This document shows, one piece after another, positions 21,366 through 32,763 of a stretch of 64,000 bases of DNA (its first letter is position 1; every line of letters starts with the position of its first letter). A program made the translations under genes and the position numbers. Below the pieces are notes generated by a model. That model saw nothing but the letters and a program-made list of their open reading frames with translations. It searched no databases and had not been told where the DNA came from. Origin of the DNA: DATKNA01 sp963755755 (GTDB lineage: Bacteria > Actinomycetota > Actinomycetes > Actinomycetales > Kineosporiaceae); NCBI GenBank assembly GCA_963755755.1, contig CAVWLJ010000009.1, positions 186,001 through 250,000 of the forward strand, given 5' to 3'.

Positions 21366-22307
21366 TCAGGCCGAGGCGAGGATCCGGTCGACGACCTGCT
21401 GGGCCTGGTCGGCGGGGATCGCGAACCCGACGCCGATGCTCCCCGAGTCCTGGCTGCTGAGGCTGGCACTCGCGGTCGTGATGCCCACGACCTCGCCGTC
21501 CGCGTTCACCAGCGCTCCCCCGGAGCTGCCCGGGTTGATCGCGGCGTCCGTCTGGATGGCGCCCTTGAGCGTCTCGGTCGCCTCGCCGTCACCGCCGACG
21601 GTGATGGTCCGGCCCAGGGCGCTGACGATGCCCGAGGTGACCGTGTCCGACAGCCCCAGCGGGTTGCCGACGGCGAGCACCTCGTCACCCACCTTCACCG
21701 AACCGCTCGACCCGAGGGTCGCCGCGGTCAGGCCGCTCACGCCGGTCACCTTGATCACGGCGAGGTCGGCGCTCGCGTTCGTACCGACGACCGTGGCGGA
21801 CGCCGTCCGGCCGTCGCTGAACTCGACGGTGATCGTGGCTCCGCTGCCCAGGGCGGAGACGACGTGGTTGTTCGTGAGGACGAGCCCGTCGGACCGGATC
21901 ACGACTCCCGAGCCCTCGACCTCACCACCCTGCCCCTGGACGTCGAGGGAGACGACGCTCGGAGCGACCTTGGCGACGACCGCCGAGAGGGACGACGCGG
22001 CCGACGAGCTCGACGCCGAGGCCGTAGTGGTGGACGACGCGGACGTCGATGCTGCCGTCGTGGTGGCCGTTGTCGCGGGCTGCTCGAAGCTGGTGACCGC
22101 GAGCGCACCCGCCGTCCCGGAGCCCGTGGCGATGCCGAGCGCCAGCAGCCCCGCGGCGAAGCGCCGTGACCACGGGTGCCGGCTGCCTCCCGAGCGCTCC
22201 TCGGGAGCCGCGAAGGACGGCGGGACCGCCCCTCCCCCGCTCCCGGTCGCCTCGGGAAGGACCTCCTGATCCGTCTCCTGTGGACGCTCGGTGAGTTCGA
22301 TGCTCAT
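21366..22307 (-). CDS. HtrA/DegP-like trypsin-family serine protease lacking a PDZ domain
   Basis: 313 residues. A 45-residue cytoplasmic N-terminus is followed by one transmembrane helix (about 50-70), a Ser/Thr/Ala-rich linker and then a trypsin-like domain. The catalytic triad is visible: His in LTNNHVV (about 148), Asp in ASADLAVIKV (about 182) and Ser in NPGSSGGALVN (about 261). The protein ends about 50 residues after the active serine, with no PDZ domain, unlike classical DegP. It probably acts outside the membrane on misfolded or regulatory proteins. ATG 22307 is preceded by GGAGG at five-base spacing. Convergent with the pilin gene, so a functional link is not implied. Confidence 0.88.
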   Translation of the reverse strand: MSIELTERPQETDQEVLPEATGSGGGAVPPSFAAPEERSGGSRHPWSRRFAAGLLALGIATGSGTAGALAVTSFEQPATTATTTAASTSASSTTTASASSSSAASSLSAVVAKVAPSVVSLDVQGQGGEVEGSGVVIRSDGLVLTNNHVVSALGSGATITVEFSDGRTASATVVGTNASADLAVIKVTGVSGLTAATLGSSGSVKVGDEVLAVGNPLGLSDTVTSGIVSALGRTITVGGDGEATETLKGAIQTDAAINPGSSGGALVNADGEVVGITTASASLSSQDSGSIGVGFAIPADQAQQVVDRILASA

Positions 22308-22455
22308 GGCCGCCTCCGATGTCGTTCGTGCTGACACCGGAAACAGTGCGTTCCGGACCTATCCCATGTGTGAGCGGGAGCTGGACGCCGGCTGTGAGCC
22401 GAAGCCGTTCAGATCCGGCCCGGCGGGTGCTCGGGCCCAGGGTCCTTCGGCCCGC

Positions 22456-24955
<2,500 letters not shown>

Positions 24956-25023
24956 GATGTCCTCGTCTCTTCGGGTCTCGGGGGCGTCCTCGTCGTCGCC
25001 GGTCGTCGTCCGGACAGCAAAAG

Positions 25024-25045
25024 ACCCCTCACGCAGGAGGGGTCG
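25024..25045 (-). terminator. attenuator hairpin in the leuS leader
   Basis: Read on the minus strand, GACCCCT-CCTGCGTG-AGGGGTC forms a 7-bp stem followed directly by five T residues (25019-25023), a canonical intrinsic terminator rare in this genome. It lies 44 bases downstream of the leader peptide and about 70 bases before leuS. Its 5' arm and loop (25029-25040) are exactly complementary over 12 bases to the leader's ribosome-binding region (25138-25149), so the two structures could compete. Confidence 0.82.
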
Positions 25046-25088
25046 CCGCGCTGTCTCCGTCCACCCCGCGGAGGGGGCGGACGTGCCG

Positions 25089-25133
25089 TCAGCGCGGCCG
25101 GCGAAGAAGGAGGATCTGCCGCACGGCTCTCAT
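25089..25133 (-). CDS. leucine leader peptide of leuS (attenuation peptide)
   Basis: A 14-residue ORF reading MRAVRQILLLRRPR, with three consecutive leucine codons, CTC CTT CTT. CTT is a rare choice in this GC-rich genome. ATG 25133 is preceded by CAGGAGTAAG, a very good Shine-Dalgarno site. The region after the stop can fold: CCGCGCTG at the leader end (25090-25097) pairs with CAGCGCGG (25047-25054), with an inner GC hairpin between them. An intrinsic terminator then precedes leuS. The arrangement is classical ribosome-mediated attenuation: scarce Leu-tRNA stalls the ribosome at the Leu run and should permit leuS transcription. Sequence features are seen directly; the mechanism is inferred. 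Confidence 0.8.
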   Translation of the reverse strand: MRAVRQILLLRRPR

Positions 25134-25201
25134 CTTACTCCTGCGTGAGATCGCGGCGTGCGCGGTATTGCTCGGAGTCGGTGACCTGTGACGATGTGCG
25201 G

Positions 25202-26255
25202 ATGCAGGCGGCCGGTACCCACGACCACGGGCACGACCACGCGCACGAGCACGACGAGGCACACGAGCACGGTCACCAGCACGGTCACGAGCACGGTCAG
25301 AACCGACGGGTTGCTCGCCCGGCTGCTGCACGTGGTGCGCCCGCACAGCCACGACCCCTCCCAGTCCACCGACGAGGCGCTCGAGGCGAGCGAGGAGGGC
25401 AAGCGGGCCGTCCTCGTGAGCCTGGCGGTGCTGGGCGTCACGGCCCTGGTCCAGGCGGCCGTCGTCCTCCTCTCCGGCTCGGTCGCGCTGCTCGCCGACA
25501 CCGTGCACAACCTCTCCGACGCGCTGACCGCCGTGCCGCTCTGGATCGCCTTCACCCTGGCCCGCCGTCCGGCGTCGCGGCGGTTCACCTACGGCCTGGG
25601 CCGGGTCGAGGACCTCGCCGGCCTCGTCGTCGTCCTCATGATCGCGATCTCCGCGGTCGTCGCGGCCTGGGAGAGCATCCGCAAGATCAGCGACCCCTCC
25701 CCCGTGAGCCACCTCTGGGTCGTCGTGGCAGCCGGCGTCGTCGGCTTCCTCGGCAACGAGATCGTGGCGGTCTACCGGACCAGGGTCGGCACCCGGATCG
25801 GCTCCGCCGCGCTCGTCGCCGACGGCAAGCACGCCCAGGCGGACGGCATCACGTCCCTCGGCGTCGTCGTCGGTGCCGTCGGGGTCGCCCTCGGGTTCCC
25901 CGTGGCCGACCCGCTGATCGGCCTGCTCATCACCGTCGCGATCCTCGTCATCCTCTGGGGCGCGGTGCGCGACGTCGGGCGCCGCCTGCTCGACGGCGTC
26001 GACCCGGACCTCGTCACGCGCGCGGAGACGGTGCTCGGCGACGTCCCCGGCGTCCTCGACGTCCACGAGGTACGGGTCCGGTGGATCGGCCACCGGATGC
26101 GTGCCGACGCCGTCCTCGCCGTGGACCCCCACCTCGGTGTCGCCCAGGGGCACGACATCGCGACGGCGGCGGGGCGCACCATGAAGGCCGCGCTCCCCCA
26201 GCTCGACGCCGTCATCGTGCACATCGAGCCGCTGGGCGTCGGCCCGCACCACTGA
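25202..26255 (+). CDS. CDF-family divalent metal (zinc/cobalt) efflux transporter, with one frame break
   Basis: About 350 residues after correction. The N-terminus is extremely His-rich (THDHGHDHAHEHDEAHEHG and onward to residue 32), a cytosolic metal-binding segment. After a +1 break near 25300, six membrane helices follow, with the CDF metal site HNLSDA (helix 2: ALLADTVHNLSD) and HAQADGITSLG (helix 5), then a C-terminal cytoplasmic domain including DVHEVRVRWIGHRM. Such pumps exchange Zn(II), Co(II) or Cd(II) for protons. ATG 25202 is chosen because only this frame encodes the histidines; the overlapping frame gives a Thr-rich nonsense peptide. Divergent from leuS across about 70 bases. 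Confidence 0.88.
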
Positions 26256-26333
26256 CGCCTCTCACCGGGGCACGTGACGGCGCTCACCCTGACGGCTCCT
26301 CAAGTCCGAGCGCCTGCGGCCGTAGTGCTTACC

Positions 26334-27626
26334 GTGGGTGCTCGCGCGGGTGATCCGCGGCGGCGGGGCCGTCGCGCGCTGCTCGTCGTCGCGCTGGCCG
26401 TGGTGGCCGTCGTCGCCTGCCCCGATGCGCCCGGGGTCGCGGCCTCGACCCCCGCGAAACCGTCCTCCTCGCCGGCCGGCAACGGCGGTTCCGCCGGCTC
26501 CGGCGGTGCCGAGCAGCAGCCGTCCGCGGCGACGCTCGCCGCCCAGGCCCGCGCGCAGGCGCTGCACCTGAAGCTGCTGGAGCAGCAGGGCGACGCGGAC
26601 GCCGCCCGCTCCGCCCTCGACCGCGCCTCGCAGGCGGCCGCCGCGGCGCTCGAGAGCTACCGCGCCGCCGTCGTCGAGCAGCAGCAGGCGCAGCTCGACT
26701 CCGCCCAGGCCCAGGCGGCGCTCGCAGCAGGCCCAGCAGGACGTCGACGACCAGCGCTCGGCGCTCGGCCGCTGGGCGTTCGAGGCCTACGTCTCCGGCG
26801 GCCCGCTGCAGCACTCACCCGCGCTGCTCACGCTGCTCAGCGAGGGCACGACCGACGACATCGCCACCGCACAGGCGGTGGTCAAGTCCGTGGGCGACGG
26901 GCAGGCCCGCGCGCTGGAGGCGCTGGAGGGCGCCCAGCAGCGCCAGCAGGCCGCGCTCGCCGCCGCGAACGCCGCACAGCAGACGGCGGACGCCGACGCC
27001 GCCCTCGCGACGGAGGCGAAGGCAGCCGCCGACGCTGCCGTCGCGGAGCACCGAGGCGCCCTGCAGCAGGCGGAGCAGGCGGTGAGCACGACCCGGAAGG
27101 CGACGGCCGGGGCCGACGGCGAGGCGGCGCTGCTGGCCGCCGCCGATGCGTACGCCGGCGGAGCCGGCGGAGCCGGCGGCAACGGGGTCACCGGCCCGGT
27201 CGGCAGCTGCACCGGAGGCGACGTCTCCGCCTTCCCCAACGGCCGCATCCCGCTGTCACTGCTGTGCCCCGTCTGGGGCGCGCCGGGCGCGTACCTGCGG
27301 GCGGACGCCGAGTACGCCTTCGACCGGCTGAGCCACGCCTACGCCAAGGCGTTCGGCACGCCGATCTGCGTCACCGACGCCTACCGCTCCTACCCCGACC
27401 AGGTGCGGGTCGCGGCCGAGCGGCCCGGCTTCGCGGCCAAGCCCGGGACGAGCAACCACGGCTGGGGCACGGCCGACGGACCTGTGCGGCGGCATCGAGT
27501 CGTTCGGCACCGCGACCCACCGGTGGATGCTCGAGAACGCGCCGCTGTTCGGCTGGTTCCACCCGTCCTGGGCCGAGCCGACCGGCTCGCTGCCCGGAGC
27601 CCTGGCACTGGGAGTTCGGCGGCTGA
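26334..27626 (+). CDS. secreted coiled-coil VanY-like D,D-carboxypeptidase, with three frame breaks
   Basis: About 430 residues after correction. An Arg-rich start (DPRRRGRR) precedes a hydrophobic segment ending VAVVAC, which fits a lipobox, so it may be a lipoprotein. Next comes an Ala/Gln-rich coiled coil (about residues 60-270), then an M15/VanY peptidase domain: YRSYPDQVRVAAE, the zinc motif SNHGWGTADDL (SxHxxGxAxD) and the closing EPWHWEFGG. The protein should trim peptidoglycan stem peptides outside the membrane. Breaks, all +1, lie near 26730, 27477 and 27593; the reading frame returns to the original after the third, so the C-terminus is intact. Start uncertain: GTG 26334 gives a normal signal peptide; GTG 26274 is an alternative. 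Confidence 0.83.
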   Translation: MGARAGDPRRRGRRALLVVALAVVAVVACPDAPGVAASTPAKPSSSPAGNGGSAGSGGAEQQPSAATLAAQARAQALHLKLLEQQGDADAARSALDRASQAAAAALESYRAAVVEQQQAQLDSAQAQAALAAGPAGRRRPALGARPLGVRGLRLRRPAAALTRAAHAAQRGHDRRHRHRTGGGQVRGRRAGPRAGGAGGRPAAPAGRARRRERRTADGGRRRRPRDGGEGSRRRCRRGAPRRPAAGGAGGEHDPEGDGRGRRRGGAAGRRRCVRRRSRRSRRQRGHRPGRQLHRRRRLRLPQRPHPAVTAVPRLGRAGRVPAGGRRVRLRPAEPRLRQGVRHADLRHRRLPLLPRPGAGRGRAARLRGQARDEQPRLGHGRRTCAAASSRSAPRPTGGCSRTRRCSAGSTRPGPSRPARCPEPWHWEFGG

Positions 27627-27682
27627 CCGCCGTGCCCGCCGCCGGTGCTGCCCGTTGCCCCGTGGTACCCGATGATGTCCGC

Positions 27683-28483
27683 GTGCCCAGCCCCGCGCCG
27701 CCGCTGCACCCCTACCTGCAGGTGGCACGTCCGTTCGTGCTGGCGCACCGCGGTCTCGCGACCCGCGCGCCGGAGAACTCGATGCCGGCCTTCGCGGCGG
27801 CGGTGGAGGTGGGCGTCACACACCTGGAGACGGACGTCCATGCCACGGCGGACGGCGAGCTCGTGGTCTTCCACGACGACACCCTCGACCGGCTCACGGA
27901 CCTGCGCGGGCCCGTCTCGGGCGTCTCGTGGGCGGTGCTGCGACGGGCGCGCCTGGGCGGCGCCGAACCGATCCCCCGGCTCGCCGACGTCCTCGACGCG
28001 TGGCCCGACGTCCGGGTCAACGTCGACCTCAAGTCCGCCGGCGCCGTCCGGCCCTTCGTGGACGTCGTCCGCCGTCACCAGGCGCTCGAGCGGGTGTGCG
28101 TCGCCTCCTTCAGCGACCATCGCCGCCGGGAGGCGGTGCGCGGTCTGGCGGAGGCCGGCCCCGTGGCCTCGAGCCTCGGGCTGCGCGGGAGCGCCGCCGT
28201 CGTGACGCTGGCGGCGGCCGGCGCGCCGGCACCGGTCCTTCGACGGGCCCTGCAGGGAGCCGTCGCCCTGCAGTTGCCCGACGCGACCCGACCCCGCCGG
28301 CTCGTCACGCGCCGGCTGGTGGCCGCCGTCCACGCCGCGGGCGCGCAGGTGCACGTCTGGACGGTGGACGACCCACGGCGGATGCGGGAGCTGATCGAGC
28401 TGGGTGTGGACGCCGTCGTCACCAACCGCGCCGACCTCGCCCTCGCGGTGGTCGCCCGACCGCAGGAGGGCCTGCAGCCGTGA
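27683..28483 (+). CDS. glycerophosphodiester phosphodiesterase
   Basis: 266-residue cytoplasmic TIM-barrel GDPD enzyme that hydrolyses glycerophosphodiesters to glycerol-3-phosphate and an alcohol. Motifs: LAHRGLATRAPENSMPAF (catalytic HR and metal-binding Glu), HLETDVHATADGELVVFHDDTLDR (catalytic His and metal ligands) and VWTVDDPRRMRELIELGVDAVVTNRAD at the end. GTG 27683 is taken as the start. The stop overlaps the start of the MFS transporter gene as GTGA, so the pair is co-translated and may couple uptake or export with lipid headgroup turnover (inference). Confidence 0.93.
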   Translation: MPSPAPPLHPYLQVARPFVLAHRGLATRAPENSMPAFAAAVEVGVTHLETDVHATADGELVVFHDDTLDRLTDLRGPVSGVSWAVLRRARLGGAEPIPRLADVLDAWPDVRVNVDLKSAGAVRPFVDVVRRHQALERVCVASFSDHRRREAVRGLAEAGPVASSLGLRGSAAVVTLAAAGAPAPVLRRALQGAVALQLPDATRPRRLVTRRLVAAVHAAGAQVHVWTVDDPRRMRELIELGVDAVVTNRADLALAVVARPQEGLQP

Positions 28484-29863
28484 CGGAGTCCGCCGCCGGG
28501 GTCCTCGACGAGCCGGTCGCCCGGCGCCGGGAGCAGCGCAGCTGGTACGTCTACGACTGGGCCAACTCCGCCTACGTGACGACGACGCTGACCGTGCTCT
28601 TCGGGCCGTACCTGACGAGCGTCGCCAAGCAGGCCGCCTGCCCCGGCATCGCCTCGGACGGCGTCTGCCGCACGAACCTCTCGGTGCTCGGCGTTCCCGT
28701 CAGCCCCGGCTCCCTCGCGCTCTACACCGTCACCGTCACGACGCTGATCTCCGCGCTGATCCTGCCCGTCGTCGGCGCGCTGATCGACCGCGTCGGCCGC
28801 AAGCGGAGGTTCCTGGCCGGGTTCGCCTGGGCCGGCGCTCTCGCCGCGTCGGCGATGTGGTTCGTCACGGGGAACGACTGGGTGCTCGGGGTGCTGCTGG
28901 AGATCGTCGCCAGCCTGGCCCTCGGGTGCTCGCTCGTCGTCTACGACGCGATCCTCATCGACATCGCCGGCCCGGACGAGCGGGACGCGGTCTCGAGCCG
29001 CGGGTGGGCGGTCGGCTACCTGGGCGGCGGGCTGCTGCTCGCGCTCAACCTCGTCCTGGTCCAGGGTCATGCGGCGTTCGGCCTGAGCCAGGGCAGCGCG
29101 GTCCGGCTGAGCCTGCTCTCCGCCGGCGATCTGGTGGGCCGGGTTCACCGTCGTCCCCTACCTGGGGCTGCGGGACAGGCCGCCCGGGGACGTCGTGCCC
29201 GAGCCGGGCCGCGGGTTCCTCGCGGCCGCCTTCGGGCAGCTCGCGGCCACCCTGCGGGACCTGCGCGGGTACCCGCAGACGCTGCGGTTCCTCGTCGCGT
29301 ACCTGTTCTTCAACGACGGCATCCAGACCGTCATCTACGCGGCCAGCATCTTCGCCGCCGAGCAGCTCGGGCTGGAGCAGGGGCAGCTCATCACGTCGAT
29401 CCTGCTGGTCCAGTTCGTCGCCTTCGGCGGGGCGCTGCTCTTCGGCCGGATCGCCGCGCGCACGGGAGCCCATCGCGCGATCCTCGCCGGCCTCGTCCTG
29501 TGGGTCGGGGTCGTCGCGGTCGGGTTCGTGCTGCCGGCGCACCGGTTCGGGCTGTTCCTCGCGCTGGCCGTGCTCATCGGCGTCGTGCTCGGCGGCACCC
29601 AGGCGTTGTCGCGCTCGCTCTACAGCCAGCTGGTCCCCCGCGGCCGCGAGGCCGAGTACTTCAGCCTCTACCAGTCCGCCGAGCGCGGCACGAGCTGGTC
29701 GGGCACCCTGCTCTTCGGCCTGGTGTTCCAGCTCACGCACACCTACCGGGCGGCGATCGTCGCGCTGGTGGTGTTCTTCGTGCTCGGCGGCGTCCTGCTC
29801 GCCCGCGTCGACGTGCGGCGCGGCATCGTCGAGGCCGGCAACCAGGTGCCCGCGGTGGTGTGA
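28480..29863 (+). CDS. MFS transporter, UMF1/Atg22-like, with one frame break
   Basis: About 460 residues after correction, with about 12 membrane helices. The N-terminus SWYVYDWANSAYVTTT is the hallmark of the UMF1 (vacuole effluxer Atg22-like) family, and DRVGRKRRFLAGFAW is the loop between helices 2 and 3. The frame shifts +1 near 29131: SLLSAG continues as IWWAGFTVVPYLGL in the next frame. The second half carries FLVAYLFFNDGIQTVIYAASIF, also typical for UMF1. Substrate unknown; yeast relatives export amino acids from the vacuole. It is the second gene of a unit with the phosphodiesterase (GTGA overlap). Confidence 0.9.
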
Positions 29864-29916
29864 CACCCGTTCGGGCGCTACCCGTCCGCCGGACGGGCGG
29901 AAGGTCGTACGCACCC

Positions 29917-29942
29917 GGAACATTTCCCGAAGTGCTCCCGTT
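29917..29942 (+). promoter_or_regulatory. SigR/SigH-type promoter candidate for rbpA
   Basis: GGAAC (29917-29921) and GTT (29940-29942) are separated by exactly 18 bases, matching the GGAAT-N18-GTT pattern of oxidative-stress ECF sigma factors of the SigR/SigH group. Streptomyces rbpA is a known SigR target, which supports the reading. No experiment shows use here. Confidence 0.55.
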
Positions 29943-29955
29943 ACTTAGGAGTAAC
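29940..29955. promoter_or_regulatory. GTTACT-TAGG-AGTAAC dyad at the rbpA promoter
   Basis: Perfect 6-base inverted repeat with a 4-base centre that overlaps the putative -10 element of rbpA. Position and symmetry fit an operator for a dimeric repressor, unidentified. It could also be a start-site hairpin in the mRNA. Confidence 0.45.
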
Positions 29956-30035
29956 CGGGGGCACCTGCCTACCGACCTCACCGTGGGCACGATCCGCCCG
30001 CCGACACCCGCGACCGACGTCCGGAGGGGAACTGT

Positions 30036-30386
30036 ATGAGCGACCGGAGCATGCGGGGCACCCGGCTTGGTGCCCAGAGCCTCGAGAGCGACAGCGGCGT
30101 CCAGCCGGCAGCCCGTCAGGACGTCGTCTACCACTGCCCCAACGGCCACACGGTCGTCGTCCCGCTCTCCGTCGAGGCGGAGGTGCCGTCGCTCTGGGAG
30201 TGCCGGTGCGGCTCCATGGCTCTTCGCGAGAACCACGAGCGGCCCGACGAGAAGCCCGTCAAGCCCGCCCGCACCCACTGGGACATGCTCATGGAGCGGC
30301 GGACGACGGCTGAGCTCGAGGAGCTCCTGCAGGAGCGGCTCGAGCTGCTGCGCAGCGGCCGACTGAACGGCCGCCGCAGCGCCTGA
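30036..30386 (+). CDS. rbpA: RNA polymerase-binding protein RbpA
   Basis: 116-residue actinomycete transcription factor that binds the principal sigma factor and stabilises the open complex. Recognised from MRGTRLGAQSLESD at the N-terminus, YHCPNGHTVVVPLSVEAEVPSLWEC in the core, and THWDMLMERRTTAELEELLQERLELLR, the C-terminal sigma-interaction domain. The zinc knuckle is CPNGH followed by WECRCGS, so the second pair is spaced C-x-C instead of the C-x-x-C of Streptomyces RbpA; metal binding may be altered. ATG 30036 has GGAGGGGAACTGT upstream. Preceded by a SigR-like promoter. Confidence 0.95.
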   Translation: MSDRSMRGTRLGAQSLESDSGVQPAARQDVVYHCPNGHTVVVPLSVEAEVPSLWECRCGSMALRENHERPDEKPVKPARTHWDMLMERRTTAELEELLQERLELLRSGRLNGRRSA

Positions 30387-30437
30387 CCTGTTCCACCCTC
30401 GGACCCGGGTGCCGCCTCCCCCGTCGGCATCCGATGC

Positions 30438-30494
30438 GACGCCCGTCCCCCGGGCGTCGAGAGGCCCCGTGCCACCCCCCCGGGCGCGGGGCCT
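30438..30494. terminator. two tandem hairpins between rbpA and fxsA
   Basis: GACGCCCG pairs with CGGGCGTC (30438-30445 with 30451-30458), and AGGCCCCG pairs with CGGGGCCT (30462-30469 with 30487-30494), the latter followed by CACCTTT. They lie between the convergent ends of rbpA and fxsA and probably terminate both transcripts. Confidence 0.55.
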
Positions 30495-30518
30495 CACCTT
30501 TGTCCGAGCACTCCTGGC

Positions 30519-31086
30519 TCACCCTGGCCGCCGCTGCTGCGGGTCCTCCGCCGGACCCAACGGCAGCGGCGGCTTCGTCGTCCCCGGATCGTCCTCGACC
30601 CACGACGTGACGGTGACGCCGTCGACGGTCTCGCCGCGCACGGTGACGCGCCGGGCGGCGACCTCGAAGCGGCGCCGCAGCCGGTGGGCGAGCCGTCGCG
30701 CGACGAACCCGCGGACCTGGGGCAGGAGCAGCAGCAACCCGAGGACGTCCGTGACGAGACCGGGGAACACCAGGAGGAGCCCGGCGACGACCTTGAGCCC
30801 GGCCTCCCCGGCGTCCCGGCCGACCGCACCGGTGGTTCCCGGAGCTGCCCCCGGGCGCGACGCGCCCCAGCTCGCGCAGGGCACCGGAGCCGGCCCAGCG
30901 GAGCACCCAGAGACCGCCGAGACAGCCGAGCAGGATCAGGCCGACGGTGGCGTCCGCGCCGATGCGCCGCGCGAGCAGCACCGCGACGGCGATCTCGACG
31001 ATCGGGACCGCGAGCACGACGACCGCCGCGGTCGTCAGCGCGCGCCGCACGGGTGAAGCGACGGTCCGGGCCCGTTCCGGAGTCAC
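30519..31086 (-). CDS. fxsA: FxsA family membrane protein, with one frame break
   Basis: About 188 residues after correction. The start VVVLAVPIVEIAVAVLLARRIG and LILLGCLGGLWVLRWAG are the first two helices of FxsA. After a +1 break near 30850 the third conserved block follows, VVAGLLLVFPGLVTDVLGLLLLLP, then a polar tail. In E. coli FxsA relieves phage T7 F-exclusion, but the cellular role is not known. The GTG at 31086 overlaps the lnt stop as GTGA. In the sequence as given, lnt and fxsA lie in one open frame, which would falsely look like a fusion. Confidence 0.85.
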
Positions 31087-32763
31087 GGCGCGCCGCCCGT
31101 CGCCGCGGGCTCGGCGTCGCCCGTCGGCATGGCCTCGGCCGGCTCGGTCGGCTCGGCCGGCTCGGCGGGCGGCTGTTGCGCCCGGTTCGGCCGGCCTCCC
31201 CCGGCGCCGCCGGCTCCTGACCAGGGCCACGCCGGCGAGCGCGAGGCCGATCAGCGACAACGCGATCTCGGGCAGCACCCCGACCCGGGTGGCGACGGTG
31301 AAGCCGGTCCGCAACGGGAGCGAGGCGTCGAGAACGGCGGGCGTGAAGAGCCGGGAGCCGGTGACCACGCTGCCGTCCGGCTCGATGAGGCCGCTGACGC
31401 CGACGGTCGAGACGTGGACGACGGCGCGGCCGGCCTCGACCGCGCGCAGCCGGGACATCGCGATCTGCTGGGAGCTCTCGTCGGTGTAGCCGAAGGTGGC
31501 GTTGTTGGTCTGCACGACCAGCAGGTCGGCGCCGCCGGTGACCACGTCGCGCAGGATGTCGTCGTAGGCGACCTCGAAGCAGATGACGTCGCCGATCCTG
31601 GCCGGCCCGAGCTGCAGGACGCCGACCTTGTCGCCGGCCGCGAAGTCCTTGGAGACGAGGTCGACCTTGTCGCTGAAGATCCGGAAGAACGACCGGTAGG
31701 GGATGTACTCGGCGAACGGCACCGGGTGCCGCTTGACGTAGCGCTGCCCCGGGCCGGGCGCTGCGGACCCGCTCGGACCCCACACGATCGCGGCGTTGGA
31801 GACGTGGTCGCCCGGTCCGTCGAGCACGGCGCCGACGAGCAGCGGCACGCCGAGGGCGTCGGTCGCCTGGTCGATCTCGCCGAACGCGTCCGGGTTGCGC
31901 AGCGGGTCGATGTCGCTGGAGTTCTCCGGCCAGACGACGAGGTCCGGGGCCTGGGCACGACCGGCGCGGACGGCGTCCGCCAGGGCGAGGGTGGCGCGCA
32001 CGTGGTTGTCGAGGACGGCGCGGCGCTGGGCGTTGAACTCCAGACCGGCGGTCGGGACGTTCCCCTGGACGGCGGCGACACGGACGTCGCGAGACGTGCC
32101 GCCGGAACCGATGTTGCCGAGCCGGAGCGCCAGCGGCCCCCCGGCGACGAGCGCGACGCCGATGGCGGCGGCGAGCCCGGCCCTGGCGGCCCGCCGGGAT
32201 CCGGTGCCCCGCCGGAGGAGCTCGGCCACGGCGACGGCCAGGCAGGCGCCCGCGGCCGCCACGACTGCGGTGACGAGGGGGGCGCCCCCGAGCGCGGCCC
32301 ACCCCAGGGTCGGCGCGTCGGACTGGGAGAACGCCAGCCGGCCCCAGGGGAAGCCGCCGAACGGGAGCCGGGCGCGCAGCGCCTCGCCGAGGACCCAGAG
32401 GCCGGCGACGGTCAGGACGGTTCCCGCCCGCCCGCCGGGTGCGCGCCACGCCCACGGCAGGGCCGCCCCGACGAGGGCGACGAAGCAGGCCTGGGAGGCG
32501 GCGAGCGCCAGCCACGGGAGCGCCCCGACGTAGACGCCGGACCAGTGCAGCAGCGGCACGAAGTACGCCAGCCCGGTCACCAGACCGAGCAGCGCCCCCC
32601 AGCGCGCGGAGGCCCCGCGGACCGCGAGCGCCAGGCCGGCCACGCCGGGGGCCGCGAGGACCCACCAGCCGGGGGCGGGGAACGCGAGGTCGAGGGCGAC
32701 ACCGCTCAGCAGCGCGAGCGCGAGGGCGGCGGTGCGAGGCAGGGGGCCGTCCCGGTCGTCCAC
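31083..32763 (-). CDS. lnt: apolipoprotein N-acyltransferase, with one frame break near the C-terminus
   Basis: About 559 residues. Six to seven N-terminal helices (from ALALALLSGVALDLAFPAPG) are followed by a periplasmic-side nitrilase-like domain. The catalytic triad is visible: Glu in LVVWPENSSD, Lys in RYVKRHPVPFAEYIPYR and Cys in GDVICFEVAYDD. The enzyme adds the third acyl chain to lipoproteins. Near 31200 a +1 break occurs; in the corrected frame the tail reads QQPPAEPAEPTEPAEA and then ends in a stop that overlaps fxsA. GTG 32763 gives VDDRDGPLPRTAALALALL. Candidate substrates in the window include the double-FKBP lipoprotein. Confidence 0.93.

Noticed and set aside
25188..25300. Alternative Thr-rich N-terminus of the CDF exporter
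   Set aside because: It is the shifted reading of the CAC repeats; the frame with ATG 25202 gives a normal metal-binding His tract.
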